The notes: generated from the letters alone by a model not told the origin. A stretch of DNA of 64,000 bases from Enterococcaceae bacterium (GCA_022649665.1 JALCOL010000005.1:104080-168079), one strand, 5' to 3'; positions 9,747 to 18,634 are shown, counted from the first letter of the stretch. A program made the numbers and translations.

Positions 9747-10601
9747 ATGAAAATCAGTGAGCTGTACCAAGAGAAGCGGCCGGTATTCTCTTTTGAAATA
9801 TTTCCGCCGAAAAAAGAACAGGGGATCGGTGTTTTATACCAGACGCTTGACGAGCTGCGCCACTATGCCCCGGACTTTATCAGCGTGACGTACGGAGCGG
9901 GCGGAGCAGGGGTCCACAGCAAGACACGTGAGATCGCGGAAAAGATCCAGAATGATTTCCATGTGCCGGCGCTCCACCACTTGACAGGGATCAACAGCAC
10001 GAAAGCGGAAATGACAGAGCGCTTGGCGGTGCTCAAAGCAGCGGGGATCGAAAATATCTTAGCGCTGCGCGGCGACCGTGTGCCCGGGATGGCGCCTTCG
10101 CAAGATTTTCTGCATGCGACTGAATTGATCGCGGCGATCCACCAAGATCCGGCATTTTCGATCGGAGCAGCCTGTTATCCGGAAGGGCATATCGAAGAGC
10201 TCGCGACTTGTGAAAACGGCCGCCATTTAAAGGCGAAAGCCGATGCCGGGGCGGATTTCTTCATCAGTCAGCTCTTTTTTCAAAACGATTCGTTTTACCG
10301 GCTGCAGGAAGTTGCTGAACAGGCGCAAGTTGCCCGCCCGATCAGTGCAGGAATCATGCCGCTCACCAATAAAGACCAGCTCCAGCGCATGATTTTCATG
10401 TGCGGCGCTTCGCTTCCGGCAGAGCTGATCAAACTGATCTACCGCTATGAAGATGACCCGGCATCGCTCAAAGCAGCCGGGATCGAATATGCGATCAAGC
10501 AGATCGAAGACTTGCTGAAGCATGGAGTGGACGGGATCCATTTGTATGCGATGAATCAAAGCGAATTTGTCAAAGCGGTGTTCGAAGCCGTGAAAAAGTA
10601 A
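9747..10601 (+). CDS. metF: 5,10-methylenetetrahydrofolate reductase
   Basis: 284 residues, the bacterial FAD-dependent MTHFR size. Makes 5-methyl-tetrahydrofolate, the methyl donor of methionine synthase. Features: FSFEIFPPKKE at about 13-23, SVTYGAGGAG at about 46-55, HLTGINST at about 74-81, ILALRGDRVPG at about 105-115, and FFISQLFFQND at about 172-182. It is the first gene of a metF / MetH-activation / metH run with gaps of 9 and 3 bases, so it feeds MetH directly. AAAGGAGG precedes the ATG. I see no recognisable SAM riboswitch in the 96 bases upstream. Confidence 0.95.
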   Translation: MKISELYQEKRPVFSFEIFPPKKEQGIGVLYQTLDELRHYAPDFISVTYGAGGAGVHSKTREIAEKIQNDFHVPALHHLTGINSTKAEMTERLAVLKAAGIENILALRGDRVPGMAPSQDFLHATELIAAIHQDPAFSIGAACYPEGHIEELATCENGRHLKAKADAGADFFISQLFFQNDSFYRLQEVAEQAQVARPISAGIMPLTNKDQLQRMIFMCGASLPAELIKLIYRYEDDPASLKAAGIEYAIKQIEDLLKHGVDGIHLYAMNQSEFVKAVFEAVKK

Positions 10602-10610
10602 GGAGAAACG

Positions 10611-11252
10611 ATGGAATATTTGCCCTTGAATAAAAAAGAAGTGCTGCGCTATTTGGGCTACCGCAAAGAAATGCCGCCCCTGACGCCGGCGATCGATCGC
10701 TTGATCGACCACGTGCTGCGCGAGATCCAAGAAGTTTCGACGCCGCGCTTTACTTACCGGATCCTGCCGGTCAAACCAGGACCGGACGGGATCTTGGTCG
10801 GTGACAGCGGTCTTGTCTTTCCGGGGAAGAATGCTAAAAAGATCCTGCAAAAAGCCGATCGGATCATTTTGATGGCGGCGACGCTGGGTCTTTCGGTCGA
10901 AACTGCGATCCGCAAATACGAACTGACTGATTTGACGCACGGGATGATCTTGGACGCCGCGGCGGCGGAGATGATCGAAAAATATCTTGACGCCGAAGAA
11001 GAAAAAGTGCTCGCTGATCCGGCGCTGGCCGGTTTGACGATGAATCGGCGCTTCAGCCCAGGCTACGGGGATCTGCCGCTCAGCGTCCAAAAAGGATTTT
11101 TAGCGGCGCTGGATGCGGAGCGGACGGTCGGGATCCATTTGACGGCGACCAATTTGATGGTCCCGCGCAAATCAGTGACGGCGTTTATGGCAGCATACCG
11201 CGATCCGCAAGATGTTAAATTCAAACGAAGACCAGCGAAAGGGAGCGAGTAA
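10611..11252 (+). CDS. Stand-alone cobalamin-dependent methionine synthase activation domain
   Basis: 213 residues. It matches the C-terminal SAM-binding reactivation domain of MetH. The diagnostic RRFSPGYGDLPLSVQ (about 144-158) and the LTATNLMVPRKSVTAF stretch are present. In classical MetH this domain is the fourth module of one polypeptide; here it is its own gene, lying between metF and a metH that lacks it. It is inferred to use SAM and an electron donor to re-methylate oxidised cob(II)alamin on MetH. GGAGAAACG precedes the ATG; the stop is directly followed by metH. Confidence 0.9.
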   Translation: MEYLPLNKKEVLRYLGYRKEMPPLTPAIDRLIDHVLREIQEVSTPRFTYRILPVKPGPDGILVGDSGLVFPGKNAKKILQKADRIILMAATLGLSVETAIRKYELTDLTHGMILDAAAAEMIEKYLDAEEEKVLADPALAGLTMNRRFSPGYGDLPLSVQKGFLAALDAERTVGIHLTATNLMVPRKSVTAFMAAYRDPQDVKFKRRPAKGSE

Positions 11253-11255
11253 TTG

Positions 11256-13655
11256 ATGGATATTTTGGAAAAGGTAGCAGCCGGACATGTGCTAGTCGAT
11301 GGCGCGATGGGCACGATGCTGCAAAAATACGGGCTGCCGACGGGGGTCGAACCTGAATACTTCAATTTGACCCATCCGGAGATCGTCGAAAAGATCCACC
11401 GCGAATATTTGGCGGCGGGTGCCGATGTCATCACGGCCAACACTTTCCAAGCGAACCGCACAAAACTCCCGCAGGAAAAATTACCCGAGATCATCACACG
11501 CGCTGTGCAAATCGCCAAGGCGGCCGGGGCACCCTTTACGGCATATGATATGGGACCGGTCGGCCAGCTTTTAGCCCCGATGGGAACACTCTCGTTCGAA
11601 GACGCATATGATATTTTTAAAGAGCAGGCGCTTTTGGCAGAAGCCGCTGGTGCGGATTTGGTGATCATCGAAACGATGAGCGACCTTTTGGAAACAAAAG
11701 CTGCGATCTTAGCGATCAAAGAGCATACGAAATTGCCGATCTTCTGCACGATGACCTACCAAGAAGACGGGCGGACGTTCGTCGGGACGGACCCGGTCGC
11801 CGCCACTTTGACGCTTCAGGCGCTGGGCGTTGATGCAGTCGGTGTCAACTGTTCGCTTGGACCGGTCGAACTTTTGCCGATCGTTCAAAAGATCCTGAAA
11901 TATGCTTTGATCCCTGTGATCGTTCAGGCGAATGCCGGCTTGCCGCAAATGGAAAATGGCGAGACCGTCTACCGCATCGAGCCTGCTGAATATACGAAAG
12001 CGGCGCGCGCGATGATCCGCGCCGGGGTCCGGATCATCGGCGGCTGCTGCGGCACGACGCCTGAATTCATTCAAGAATTGCGTGCGATGCTGGGGCAGGA
12101 ACCGGTCGCTGCGCCAGTGCCGGTGGTCTGTACCGCGCCGACTTCCGCCAGTCAAGCGGTGATTTTAGATGACCGGTTGAGCGTGATCGGCGAACGGATC
12201 AATCCGACCGGCAAGCCGCGGCTTAAAGCGGCGCTGCGCGAGCAGGATCTGAGCTATTTATTAAAAGAAGCATTGGCGCAAGTCAAAGCCGGCGCAGATA
12301 TTTTAGATGTCAACGTCGGTTTGCCTGAGATCGATGAGGCAAAAACGATGACAACTGTCGTGCAAGAAATGCAGGGGATCGTCAATGTCCCGCTTCAGAT
12401 CGACAGCTCGCAAGTCGCTGCGATCGAAAGCGGTGCCCGCCATTATAACGGCCGGCCGCTGATCAATTCGGTCAACGGCAAACCGGAAAGTCTCGAAGCG
12501 ATCCTGCCGATCGTCAAAAAATACGGGGCACTGATCTTGGGCTTGTGTCTTGACGAGTCGGGGATCCCCGACACTGCGGAAGGGCGCGTCGCGATCGCAA
12601 TAAAAATCGTCGAAACAGCCGAATCGTACGGGATCCGCCGCGAAGATGTCTTGATCGATCCGCTCGTGTTGACCGCCTCGGCCCAGCAGGAACAAGTTGC
12701 GGTCACGCTGGAGACGATCCGCCTTTTGAAGACTGAACTCGGCGTTAAAACAGTGATCGGTTTGAGCAATGTTTCGTTCGGTCTGCCGGAACGGACGCTC
12801 TTAAATGCCAGTTTTCTTGCGGCCGCGTTCGGTGCCGGGGTCGATGCGCCCATCATGAATCCGCTGAGCGATTGGATGATGGCGACTGTTTCTGCGCTGC
12901 GGGTATTCAATCAGCAAGATGAAAATGCGGCCGGATATATCGAGCGCATGCAGACGAGCGGGATCCAGTTCGGCGGCAAACCAGCGGCTGCAGGAGTGCA
13001 AAAGGCGACCGGCGACAGCGAAGATCTGAAACAAATGATCATTGAAGGACGCAAAGACGAGACGGCTGCCAAAGCCAGAGAACTGCTGAAAACCTTGACG
13101 CCGCTCGAGATCGTCGACCGCTACTTCATCCCGGCATTAAATGTCGTCGGCGATGCTTTTGAAAAGAAGACACTCTTTTTGCCGCAGCTCATGCAGTCGG
13201 CCGAGGCCGTTACGCAAGCTCAAAATGTGCTGAAAGACTATTTGGCGAAACAAGAAGCGCCGCAAGAGTCGAATGGCCGGATCCTTTTAGCGACCGTCGA
13301 AGGCGATATCCATGATATCGGCAAGAATATCGTCAAAATGATCTTGGAAAATTACGGTTTTGACATCATCGACCTTGGGCGTGATGTGCCGATCGAAAAA
13401 GTAGTCGAGACACTGAAAAAAGATAAGATCCATTTGGCAGGACTTTCCGCTTTGATGACGACGACCGTCGCCAATATGAAGAAGACGATCGCGGCGGTCA
13501 AAGCAGCTGGGCTCGATGTCACGTTCATGGTCGGCGGAGCAGTCTTGAATCCTGAATATAAAGAATTCGTTGGTGCGGACTATTACGCGAAAGACGCGAT
13601 GGAATCGGTCGCGATCGCGCAGAAATTCTTTAAAGAGCATCCTAAGAAAAAATAA
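11256..13655 (+). CDS. metH: Cobalamin-dependent methionine synthase lacking the activation domain
   Basis: About 799 residues against roughly 1200 for E. coli MetH. Order: homocysteine-binding barrel (1-290, DGAMGTMLQKYG, zinc cysteines in NCSLG and GGCCGTTPEF); pterin-binding domain (about 305-560, VIGERINPTG and LDVNVGLP); helical cap (about 590-665); B12-binding domain (about 675-799, with DIHDIGKNIV carrying the cobalt-ligating histidine, then GLSALMTTT). The missing fourth domain is supplied by the gene just upstream. It transfers methyl from methyl-THF to homocysteine. ATG 11256 preferred; TTG 11253 also fits. Confidence 0.95.
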   Translation: MDILEKVAAGHVLVDGAMGTMLQKYGLPTGVEPEYFNLTHPEIVEKIHREYLAAGADVITANTFQANRTKLPQEKLPEIITRAVQIAKAAGAPFTAYDMGPVGQLLAPMGTLSFEDAYDIFKEQALLAEAAGADLVIIETMSDLLETKAAILAIKEHTKLPIFCTMTYQEDGRTFVGTDPVAATLTLQALGVDAVGVNCSLGPVELLPIVQKILKYALIPVIVQANAGLPQMENGETVYRIEPAEYTKAARAMIRAGVRIIGGCCGTTPEFIQELRAMLGQEPVAAPVPVVCTAPTSASQAVILDDRLSVIGERINPTGKPRLKAALREQDLSYLLKEALAQVKAGADILDVNVGLPEIDEAKTMTTVVQEMQGIVNVPLQIDSSQVAAIESGARHYNGRPLINSVNGKPESLEAILPIVKKYGALILGLCLDESGIPDTAEGRVAIAIKIVETAESYGIRREDVLIDPLVLTASAQQEQVAVTLETIRLLKTELGVKTVIGLSNVSFGLPERTLLNASFLAAAFGAGVDAPIMNPLSDWMMATVSALRVFNQQDENAAGYIERMQTSGIQFGGKPAAAGVQKATGDSEDLKQMIIEGRKDETAAKARELLKTLTPLEIVDRYFIPALNVVGDAFEKKTLFLPQLMQSAEAVTQAQNVLKDYLAKQEAPQESNGRILLATVEGDIHDIGKNIVKMILENYGFDIIDLGRDVPIEKVVETLKKDKIHLAGLSALMTTTVANMKKTIAAVKAAGLDVTFMVGGAVLNPEYKEFVGADYYAKDAMESVAIAQKFFKEHPKKK

Positions 13656-13730
13656 ACCTCGCACGGAAAAGTCGCCGTGAGAAAGCAAACATGCTAAAAT
13701 AGGATGAATACTATAGAAAGAGGTGATCAT

Positions 13731-14444
13731 GTGTACGGAGGATATTCAATGATCGGATTTTTCGATCCAACGTATCTTTTAGTCATTCTGGGCTTGATTA
13801 TTTGCGGTGCAGCATCGGCGTATGTCAATCGCACCTTCAGCAAATATAATCAAGTGAGGTCAGAAAAAGGGGTGACGGGTACACAAGCGGCACAATTTAT
13901 TTTGCAGCAGGCCGGGATCCGCGATGTAAGTGTTCAGCCGATTTCAGGAGACTTGACAGATAATTACAATGCGCAGACGAAAGTGCTGAGTCTTTCGAGC
14001 AGTACGGCTGAATCGACTTCGGTCGCTGCGATCGGAGTCGCGGCACATGAATGCGGCCACGCGATCCAAGACGCCCGCCACTATGTTCCGCTCAAATTGC
14101 GGGCAGCACTCGTTCCGGCAGCAAATATCGGCTCAACGCTGTCGTTTCCGCTGATTTTGATCGGGGTGTTCATGGGAATGAACCAGACGCTGATCAATGT
14201 CGGGATCGTTTTGTTTTCGCTCGCGCTGCTTTTTCAGATCGTGACGCTGCCGGTCGAATTCAATGCTTCTTTGCGCGCGATCAAGATCCTCTCAGACGGG
14301 CAGCTTCTGAATACTGAGGAAGTCCCGCTGGTGAAAAAAGTACTCTTTGCAGCGGCAATGACATACGTTGCCGGCGCATTGGCAACTTTTTTGCAGCTGT
14401 TGCGGCTGTTGATCTTGTTTGGCGGCAATCGCCGCGGCGACTGA
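13731..14444 (+). CDS. Membrane zinc metallopeptidase, YugP family
   Basis: About 237 residues from GTG 13731. An N-terminal hydrophobic segment (DPTYLLVILGLIICGAAS) is followed by the zincin motif AAHECGHAIQDA with downstream membrane segments. YugP-like proteins are neutral zinc membrane peptidases of unknown substrate. GTG 13731 is preceded by GAGGTGA and gives the N terminus MYGGYSMIGFFDPTYLL; ATG 13749 with GGAGG is an alternative that removes six residues. It stands between metH and a repeat-rich spacer. Confidence 0.85.
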   Translation: MYGGYSMIGFFDPTYLLVILGLIICGAASAYVNRTFSKYNQVRSEKGVTGTQAAQFILQQAGIRDVSVQPISGDLTDNYNAQTKVLSLSSSTAESTSVAAIGVAAHECGHAIQDARHYVPLKLRAALVPAANIGSTLSFPLILIGVFMGMNQTLINVGIVLFSLALLFQIVTLPVEFNASLRAIKILSDGQLLNTEEVPLVKKVLFAAAMTYVAGALATFLQLLRLLILFGGNRRGD

Positions 14445-14650
14445 GCAGAAGCTGCTTTTGGAACGCCGTTTATTTGGAAGAGGTCGTGACAAAAGTGTTC
14501 AGCTTCGAGAAATAAGAAGAAAAATTCGGAAATAGTTTTTCATATTTTTGAGATTTTTCGGATTATTTCCGAAGAGGCTGCTTTTGGAACGCCGTTTATT
14601 TGAAGATCGGGCCTGTGATATCACTTATGTCACAGGCCCGCTTCTTTCTT
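14445..14650. repeat. Dispersed hairpin repeat, double/mosaic copy
   Basis: Two perfect 26-base copies of the GCTGCTTTTGGAACGCCG... module lie at 14451-14476 and 14577-14602. The first is followed by GACAAAAGTGTTCAGCTTCGAG (compare copy 1). Then comes an unrelated AT-rich stretch of about 60 bases containing the inverted pair TTCGGAAATA / TATTTCCGAA-like, then the second module and a GC-rich hairpin (CGGGCCTGTGATATCA / TATGTCACAGGCCCG). The hairpin with following T-rich bases may terminate the yugP transcript. It fills the 232 bases between the protease and the next gene. Confidence 0.75.
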
Positions 14651-14676
14651 TAAAAAAATTTGAAAGGGGCTGCTTG

Positions 14677-16059
14677 ATGGAACTGCCAGGAGGATTTACA
14701 CAAAAATATGAAAAATTATTAGGGACGGAGGCGGCGGATTTTTTTGCGGCGCTCACGACAGGAGAAATCTATAAGGGCTTTCGGATCAATCCGGCGAAAG
14801 CGGGCGACACGCCTGAGTTCCAAAAGCTTCTCACCCAGCCGGTGCCGAATACCGAAACCGGCTATTACGGAACCGTAAAAGGCCGCGATCCGTTTTATAC
14901 GAGCGGCTGGCTCTATTCGCAGGAGCCGAGCGCGATGCTGGTTGCGGAAGTGTGTGCAGTCGCGCCGGGTGAAAAAGTGCTCGACCTTTGTGCAGCGCCG
15001 GGCGGAAAAAGCACGCGGCTTTTGGATCAGCTGGAAGGGCAAGGACTCTTGGTCGCAAACGAGATCTATCCAAAGCGCGCGAAGGCGTTGAGCGAGAACA
15101 TCGAGCGCTGGGGCGGCCGCAACGCGCTGGTCACGAATCACGCGCCGCGTGAACTGGCAAAAATATTTGAAGCGGATTTTGATCATATTTTGGTCGATGC
15201 CCCGTGCTCCGGCGAAGGAATGTTCCGCAAAGAACCCGCGGCGCTCGCACAATGGACACCAACACTCCCGGTCGAGTGCGCGTTCCGCCAGCGCGAGATT
15301 TTGAGCGAAGCACTCAAAATGCTCAAGCCGGGCGGCCGATTGACGTATTCGACGTGTACGTTCGCACCGGAAGAAGATGAAGAGATCGTCGCTTGGCTTT
15401 TAGAAAACTATCCTTTGGAGCTGGTCGATCTTCAACAAAAACTGACGGGGGTTTCCAGCGGGCGCACAGCCTGGGGCACAGGGGCAGACCTTTCCGGCAC
15501 GGTGCGGATCTGGCCGCACTTGTTCAAAGGCGAAGGACATTTTATCGCGCAATTTGTTTACCAACCAGCAATCGAAGCAGTACATAAGAAAAAGAAGAAA
15601 AAAGCGGTGGCACTTGGCAAGCCGCTGAATGCCGAGCAGCAAAAGCTCTTTGCTAAATTTGTTGAAGGATTCCCTTGGCCGTTCGCGCAAGAGGCGGCGC
15701 AGATCCGCTGCTTGGGACAAAAAGCCTGGCTGATTCCGGAAAGCGACCGCCCGCTGACGCACCTTCATCTTTTGCGGGAAGGATTGGAGCTTGGCGAGTT
15801 CAAAAAGAATCGTTTTGAGCCTGATTTCGCGTTTGCGCTGGCGATCAGCGAAGCGCAAGTCGCCAAGTTCGGGCTCCCGTACTATGCCCTTTCATTTGCC
15901 GAGTGGCAGCAGTATGTCGCTGGTGAAATGCTGCATTCCGGCGCGAGCCGCGGCTGGCTGCTCCTGATATATAAAGGAGCGGTCGCAGGCTTCGGCAAAG
16001 AGGTGCAGGGGCAGATCAAAAACGCTTATCCGAAAGGGCTGCGCTTTCAAAATAGATGA
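14677..16059 (+). CDS. RsmF/NOL1-NOP2-Sun family RNA cytosine-C5 methyltransferase
   Basis: About 460 residues. SAM-binding motif LDLCAAPGGKSTRLL at about 107-121, and the catalytic motifs DAPCSGEGMFRK (about 174-185) and TYSTCTFAPEEDE (about 224-236). These carry the two cysteines used by m5C RNA methylases. The C-terminal 170 residues form the RsmF-type extension ending in a PUA-like region. Expected to methylate rRNA or tRNA cytosine. Start: ATG 14677 after AAAGGGG; a longer frame back to 14548 would read through the repeat and is not credible. The next gene begins 53 bases downstream. Confidence 0.9.
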   Translation: MELPGGFTQKYEKLLGTEAADFFAALTTGEIYKGFRINPAKAGDTPEFQKLLTQPVPNTETGYYGTVKGRDPFYTSGWLYSQEPSAMLVAEVCAVAPGEKVLDLCAAPGGKSTRLLDQLEGQGLLVANEIYPKRAKALSENIERWGGRNALVTNHAPRELAKIFEADFDHILVDAPCSGEGMFRKEPAALAQWTPTLPVECAFRQREILSEALKMLKPGGRLTYSTCTFAPEEDEEIVAWLLENYPLELVDLQQKLTGVSSGRTAWGTGADLSGTVRIWPHLFKGEGHFIAQFVYQPAIEAVHKKKKKKAVALGKPLNAEQQKLFAKFVEGFPWPFAQEAAQIRCLGQKAWLIPESDRPLTHLHLLREGLELGEFKKNRFEPDFAFALAISEAQVAKFGLPYYALSFAEWQQYVAGEMLHSGASRGWLLLIYKGAVAGFGKEVQGQIKNAYPKGLRFQNR

Positions 16060-16112
16060 CAATGCCGCTTTCATTGTGGTACGATGAAGAAAATAGCAAA
16101 GGGGCCGATCAT

Positions 16113-16448
16113 ATGAAAAAATCGACGAAAGTTTTACTTGGAATCGGAACGGTGACGATCGTGGGCTTTGGCGTGGGGATGGCGATCTCGGGCCAGCTGA
16201 CAGAAAAGATCCGTTATAAGAAAAACCGCACGGCAGTCAAACGATTTGTTAACGAAAAATTCGATGGCAATCAAAAACTCCTGCAGCTGGTCGATCATCT
16301 TTCAGATGAAGACTTGACGTCGCTGATGACTTTATTTGATCGGGTCAAAAACAGCAAAGATAAAATTTCGGTTTATGGGGAAAATTTAAAAGATACGACA
16401 CAAGACTTGAAAAATAAATTCATGTCGTTAGTCGAAGAGTGGCTGTAA
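16113..16448 (+). CDS. Small membrane-anchored protein of unknown function
   Basis: 111 residues from an ATG preceded by AAAGGGG. Residues 7-27 (VLLGIGTVTIVGFGVGMAIS) form one membrane helix with lysines before it; the remainder is hydrophilic, charged and predicted helical (residues 35-111). No catalytic motif is seen. The shape (short anchor plus amphipathic helix) is reminiscent of YtxH-like stress proteins, but I do not see enough to assign the family. It sits between the RNA methylase and a hairpin. Confidence 0.7.
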   Translation: MKKSTKVLLGIGTVTIVGFGVGMAISGQLTEKIRYKKNRTAVKRFVNEKFDGNQKLLQLVDHLSDEDLTSLMTLFDRVKNSKDKISVYGENLKDTTQDLKNKFMSLVEEWL

Positions 16449-16492
16449 ACCGGCGAAAGTTTTGAATATGAGAAAATTGTTTTCAGATATCT

Positions 16493-16522
16493 GGGACCAT
16501 GACGAAATTTTGTCACGGTCCC
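16493..16522. repeat. Hairpin related to the dispersed repeat
   Basis: GGGACCATGAC and GTCACGGTCCC form an 11-bp stem with one GC/AT mismatch around an 8-base loop, followed by ATTTATT. The GTCAC-containing stem resembles the hairpins of the dispersed repeat family but the flanking module is not conserved here. Likely a terminator for the upstream gene. Confidence 0.5.
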
Positions 16523-16588
16523 GTATTTATTGAGGCGGCGGTCAAAGCGATGATGGAATTATCGCTTAAATAGAGGGAGGCGCGCGCG

Positions 16589-17536
16589 ATGTATGAAATC
16601 AGAGGGATCCATCATGTGACTGGGATGGTCCGCGATGCAAATGAATGTTTGCGCTTCTTCCGTGAGATCCTTGGGATGCGTTTTGTCAAAAAGACGGTCA
16701 ACCACGACGAGTGGACGGCTTATCATCTTTATTTCTCGGATGATAACGGCTCAGCCGGAAGTATTTTAGACTTTTTTGCTTTTCCCGATCAAGAACGCGG
16801 AATCGGCTGGGCAGACGGCGTCAGCTTGGTGACGCTGCGAGTCAGAAATGATGAAGCACTCGGCTGGTGGCAGGAGCGTTTTAAACGTTTGGAAGTTGTG
16901 ACCGGTGAAATCGCTGATTTATTCGGTGAAAAGATCCTGCCATTTGAAGACGCTGACGGGATGCATTATGCACTGATTTCAGATGAATGGGATGCCGGCG
17001 AGCTGGGCGGGACTCCGTGGAAAAAAAGCGATGTCCCGGCAAATTACGGCATTATCGGACTCGGCCCGCTCGTCTTTGAAATGAGAGATATCCGCCCACT
17101 GGACATGATCTTGCGCGATGTTCTGGCGTATGAGCTGACTGGTGAGTCGGAAGAGTTTCTTTTTTATGAAGTGGACGGCGGCGGAAATGCGGCGAGCATT
17201 TTGGTCAAGCGCAGCGATGACGAAGTGCAAAATCCCGGATTCGGCCGGATCCATCATACAGCGCTGCGGGTCAGCGATACCGAGTCGCTTATCTTTTGGC
17301 ATGACCGGCTGAAAAGTTTTGGGCTCCAAGTTTCAGAGATCGTTGACCGGAAGTATTTTCAGTCGATCTATTTCGGGGCGGCGCCCGGTGTGCTCTTGGA
17401 ACTCTCAACGGAAGGGCCCGGTTTTTTTGTTGACGAGACTTATGACAAGAGCGGTACTGCGCTCATGCTGCCGCCTGAATTAGAAGCGCGGCGTTTAGAG
17501 ATCGAATCGCTCTTGCCGCCGCTTTTCGGCGAATAA
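16589..17536 (+). CDS. VOC-family ring-cleaving dioxygenase-like protein (MhqO/YkcA-like)
   Basis: 315 residues made of two vicinal-oxygen-chelate modules. Metal ligands are visible: GIHHVTGMVRD (His near residue 6), the HHTALRVSD repeat in the second half (about 214-222), and a C-terminal glutamate in GVLLELSTEGPGFF. The MhqO/MhqA-type proteins are induced by quinones and thought to open hydroquinone rings, giving thiol-stress resistance; the actual substrate here is unknown. GGGAGGCG precedes the ATG. A terminator follows, so it may be monocistronic. Confidence 0.85.
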   Translation: MYEIRGIHHVTGMVRDANECLRFFREILGMRFVKKTVNHDEWTAYHLYFSDDNGSAGSILDFFAFPDQERGIGWADGVSLVTLRVRNDEALGWWQERFKRLEVVTGEIADLFGEKILPFEDADGMHYALISDEWDAGELGGTPWKKSDVPANYGIIGLGPLVFEMRDIRPLDMILRDVLAYELTGESEEFLFYEVDGGGNAASILVKRSDDEVQNPGFGRIHHTALRVSDTESLIFWHDRLKSFGLQVSEIVDRKYFQSIYFGAAPGVLLELSTEGPGFFVDETYDKSGTALMLPPELEARRLEIESLLPPLFGE

Positions 17537-17605
17537 GTGCAAAATTTCACGATTAAAAAACATCAGGCCGTCTTATTATCTATTAAAAGATAACGAAAAA
17601 AAGAA

Positions 17606-17660
17606 TTGCTGCACATTGAAAATGAGAAAGATCGACGGATGTGCAAGTTTTTTTATTTTT
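17606..17660 (+). terminator. Rho-independent terminator after the VOC gene
   Basis: TGCACAT (17610-17616) and ATGTGCA (17639-17645) pair across a 22-base loop and are followed by eight T residues. Confidence 0.6.
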
Positions 17661-17710
17661 GCCTGCAAAGCATCTTATCCTTGTGAAAAAAATTTTCGTT
17701 TGAGTAAACT

Positions 17711-17854
17711 GTACCTAATAGAAATACTGAGACTTTGTTAAAAAACTCACAATACCTATCTCTATCGCGATCTTAGTGTATCATAGCAGATCGCGATAAT
17801 TTTTTTATGTTATATTATATGAGGTCATATCTTCACAAAGTTAGGTAATACCTA
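17711..17854. promoter_or_regulatory. TACCTA repeats and TAGGTA-A-TACCTA palindrome upstream of mobA
   Basis: The 486-base gap between the VOC gene and mobA holds three TACCTA elements (17711-17716, 17753-17758, 17849-17854). The last is part of a perfect 13-base palindrome TAGGTAATACCTA (17842-17854). AATACCTAT recurs exactly 96 bases apart. These lie upstream of the promoter at 17905 and could bind a repressor or activator of the formate dehydrogenase / molybdenum-cofactor operon. No known operator consensus is matched. The rest of the gap is AT-rich and holds only the terminators listed. Confidence 0.35.
17763..17806 (+). terminator. Intrinsic-terminator-like inverted repeat
   Basis: TATCGCGATC (17763-17772) and GATCGCGATA (17789-17798) form a perfect 10-bp stem with a 16-base loop followed by AAT7. 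No gene lies just upstream, so it may be an attenuator on a long leader or a remnant terminator. Confidence 0.55.
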
Positions 17855-17904
17855 TTTCGATAAAAGATCTGAAATTGAATAAGTTATTAAAAGAATTTCA
17901 TGGT

Positions 17905-17932
17905 TGACTAACGATGGTAACGCTTTATAATA
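17905..17932 (+). promoter_or_regulatory. Promoter of the mobA-fdh operon
   Basis: TTGACT (17905-17910), 16-base spacer, TATAAT (17927-17932). This is the best sigma-A type promoter in the gap and lies 90 bases before the mobA start. Confidence 0.65.
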
Positions 17933-18022
17933 AACTTGTGCTAGCGGAAAAAATAATTTTTTATTATCTTTCCAACAGTTTTTTGCCTAGGCTAAAATCT
18001 ATGATCAAGGGGGTTGAATGGT

Positions 18023-18634
18023 TTGCAGCTGAGTGAAGCGACAGGAGTGATCCTCGGTGGCGGAAAAAGTTTGCGAATGGGATTTGATAAGGCATTATTA
18101 CATGTAAATGGTCATTATGTTGTTCCGCAGACTGCCGCAAAACTGAAGAAAATTTTTCCTGAAGTCGTGCTCGTTGCAGATACCACAAAGAAGTTTTCCA
18201 AGATCGAAGCGTTTCAGTCGCTTCCGATCTGGACTGACCGCTATCAAGCGGCGGGACCGCTTGGCGGACTAGCAACAGGGTTGAAAAGTGCAAAAACTCC
18301 TTATGTGTTTTTGACAGCCTGCGATATGCCGCATCTTTCGCTTGAGGGGATCAAGCGTTTAGCAGAAGCGGCACAGGCGGATGCGCAAGTGATTTTGTAT
18401 CGCTATCAAGATCGGTTAGAGACATTATTTGCTTTTTATCATCAGAGTTGTCTCGCGACGTTCGAAAGTCAGCTGGCTGCCGGAGAAGGACAGATCCGCA
18501 GACATTTCGATGCGTTGAACGTTCAAGTCGTGACCGTCCCGCAAGATCTGTCATTAGATTTTAGCAATGTGAACACGCCGGCGGACCTATACCGCTGGGA
18601 GGAGCAAAGAATGGAGGAAAATAAAAATGGATAG
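18023..18634 (+). CDS. mobA: Molybdenum cofactor guanylyltransferase
   Basis: About 203 residues. Transfers GMP to molybdopterin to give the MGD form of the cofactor required by formate dehydrogenase. Nucleotidyltransferase motif GVILGGGKSLRMGFDKALL at the N terminus, then GPLGGLATGL (about 78-87) and the metal-binding TACDMPHLS (about 98-106). TTG 18023 is preferred because AAGGGGG lies 9 bases upstream; TTG 18014 directly abuts that site. First gene of the operon, overlapping the formate channel gene by 8 bases. Confidence 0.92.
   Translation: MQLSEATGVILGGGKSLRMGFDKALLHVNGHYVVPQTAAKLKKIFPEVVLVADTTKKFSKIEAFQSLPIWTDRYQAAGPLGGLATGLKSAKTPYVFLTACDMPHLSLEGIKRLAEAAQADAQVILYRYQDRLETLFAFYHQSCLATFESQLAAGEGQIRRHFDALNVQVVTVPQDLSLDFSNVNTPADLYRWEEQRMEENKNG

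Noticed and set aside
17911..17935. Catabolite-responsive (cre) element at TGGTAACGCTTTAT
   Set aside because: Only the central ACGCT part fits; the 3' half lacks the required WCA, and it overlaps the spacer and -10 region by chance.
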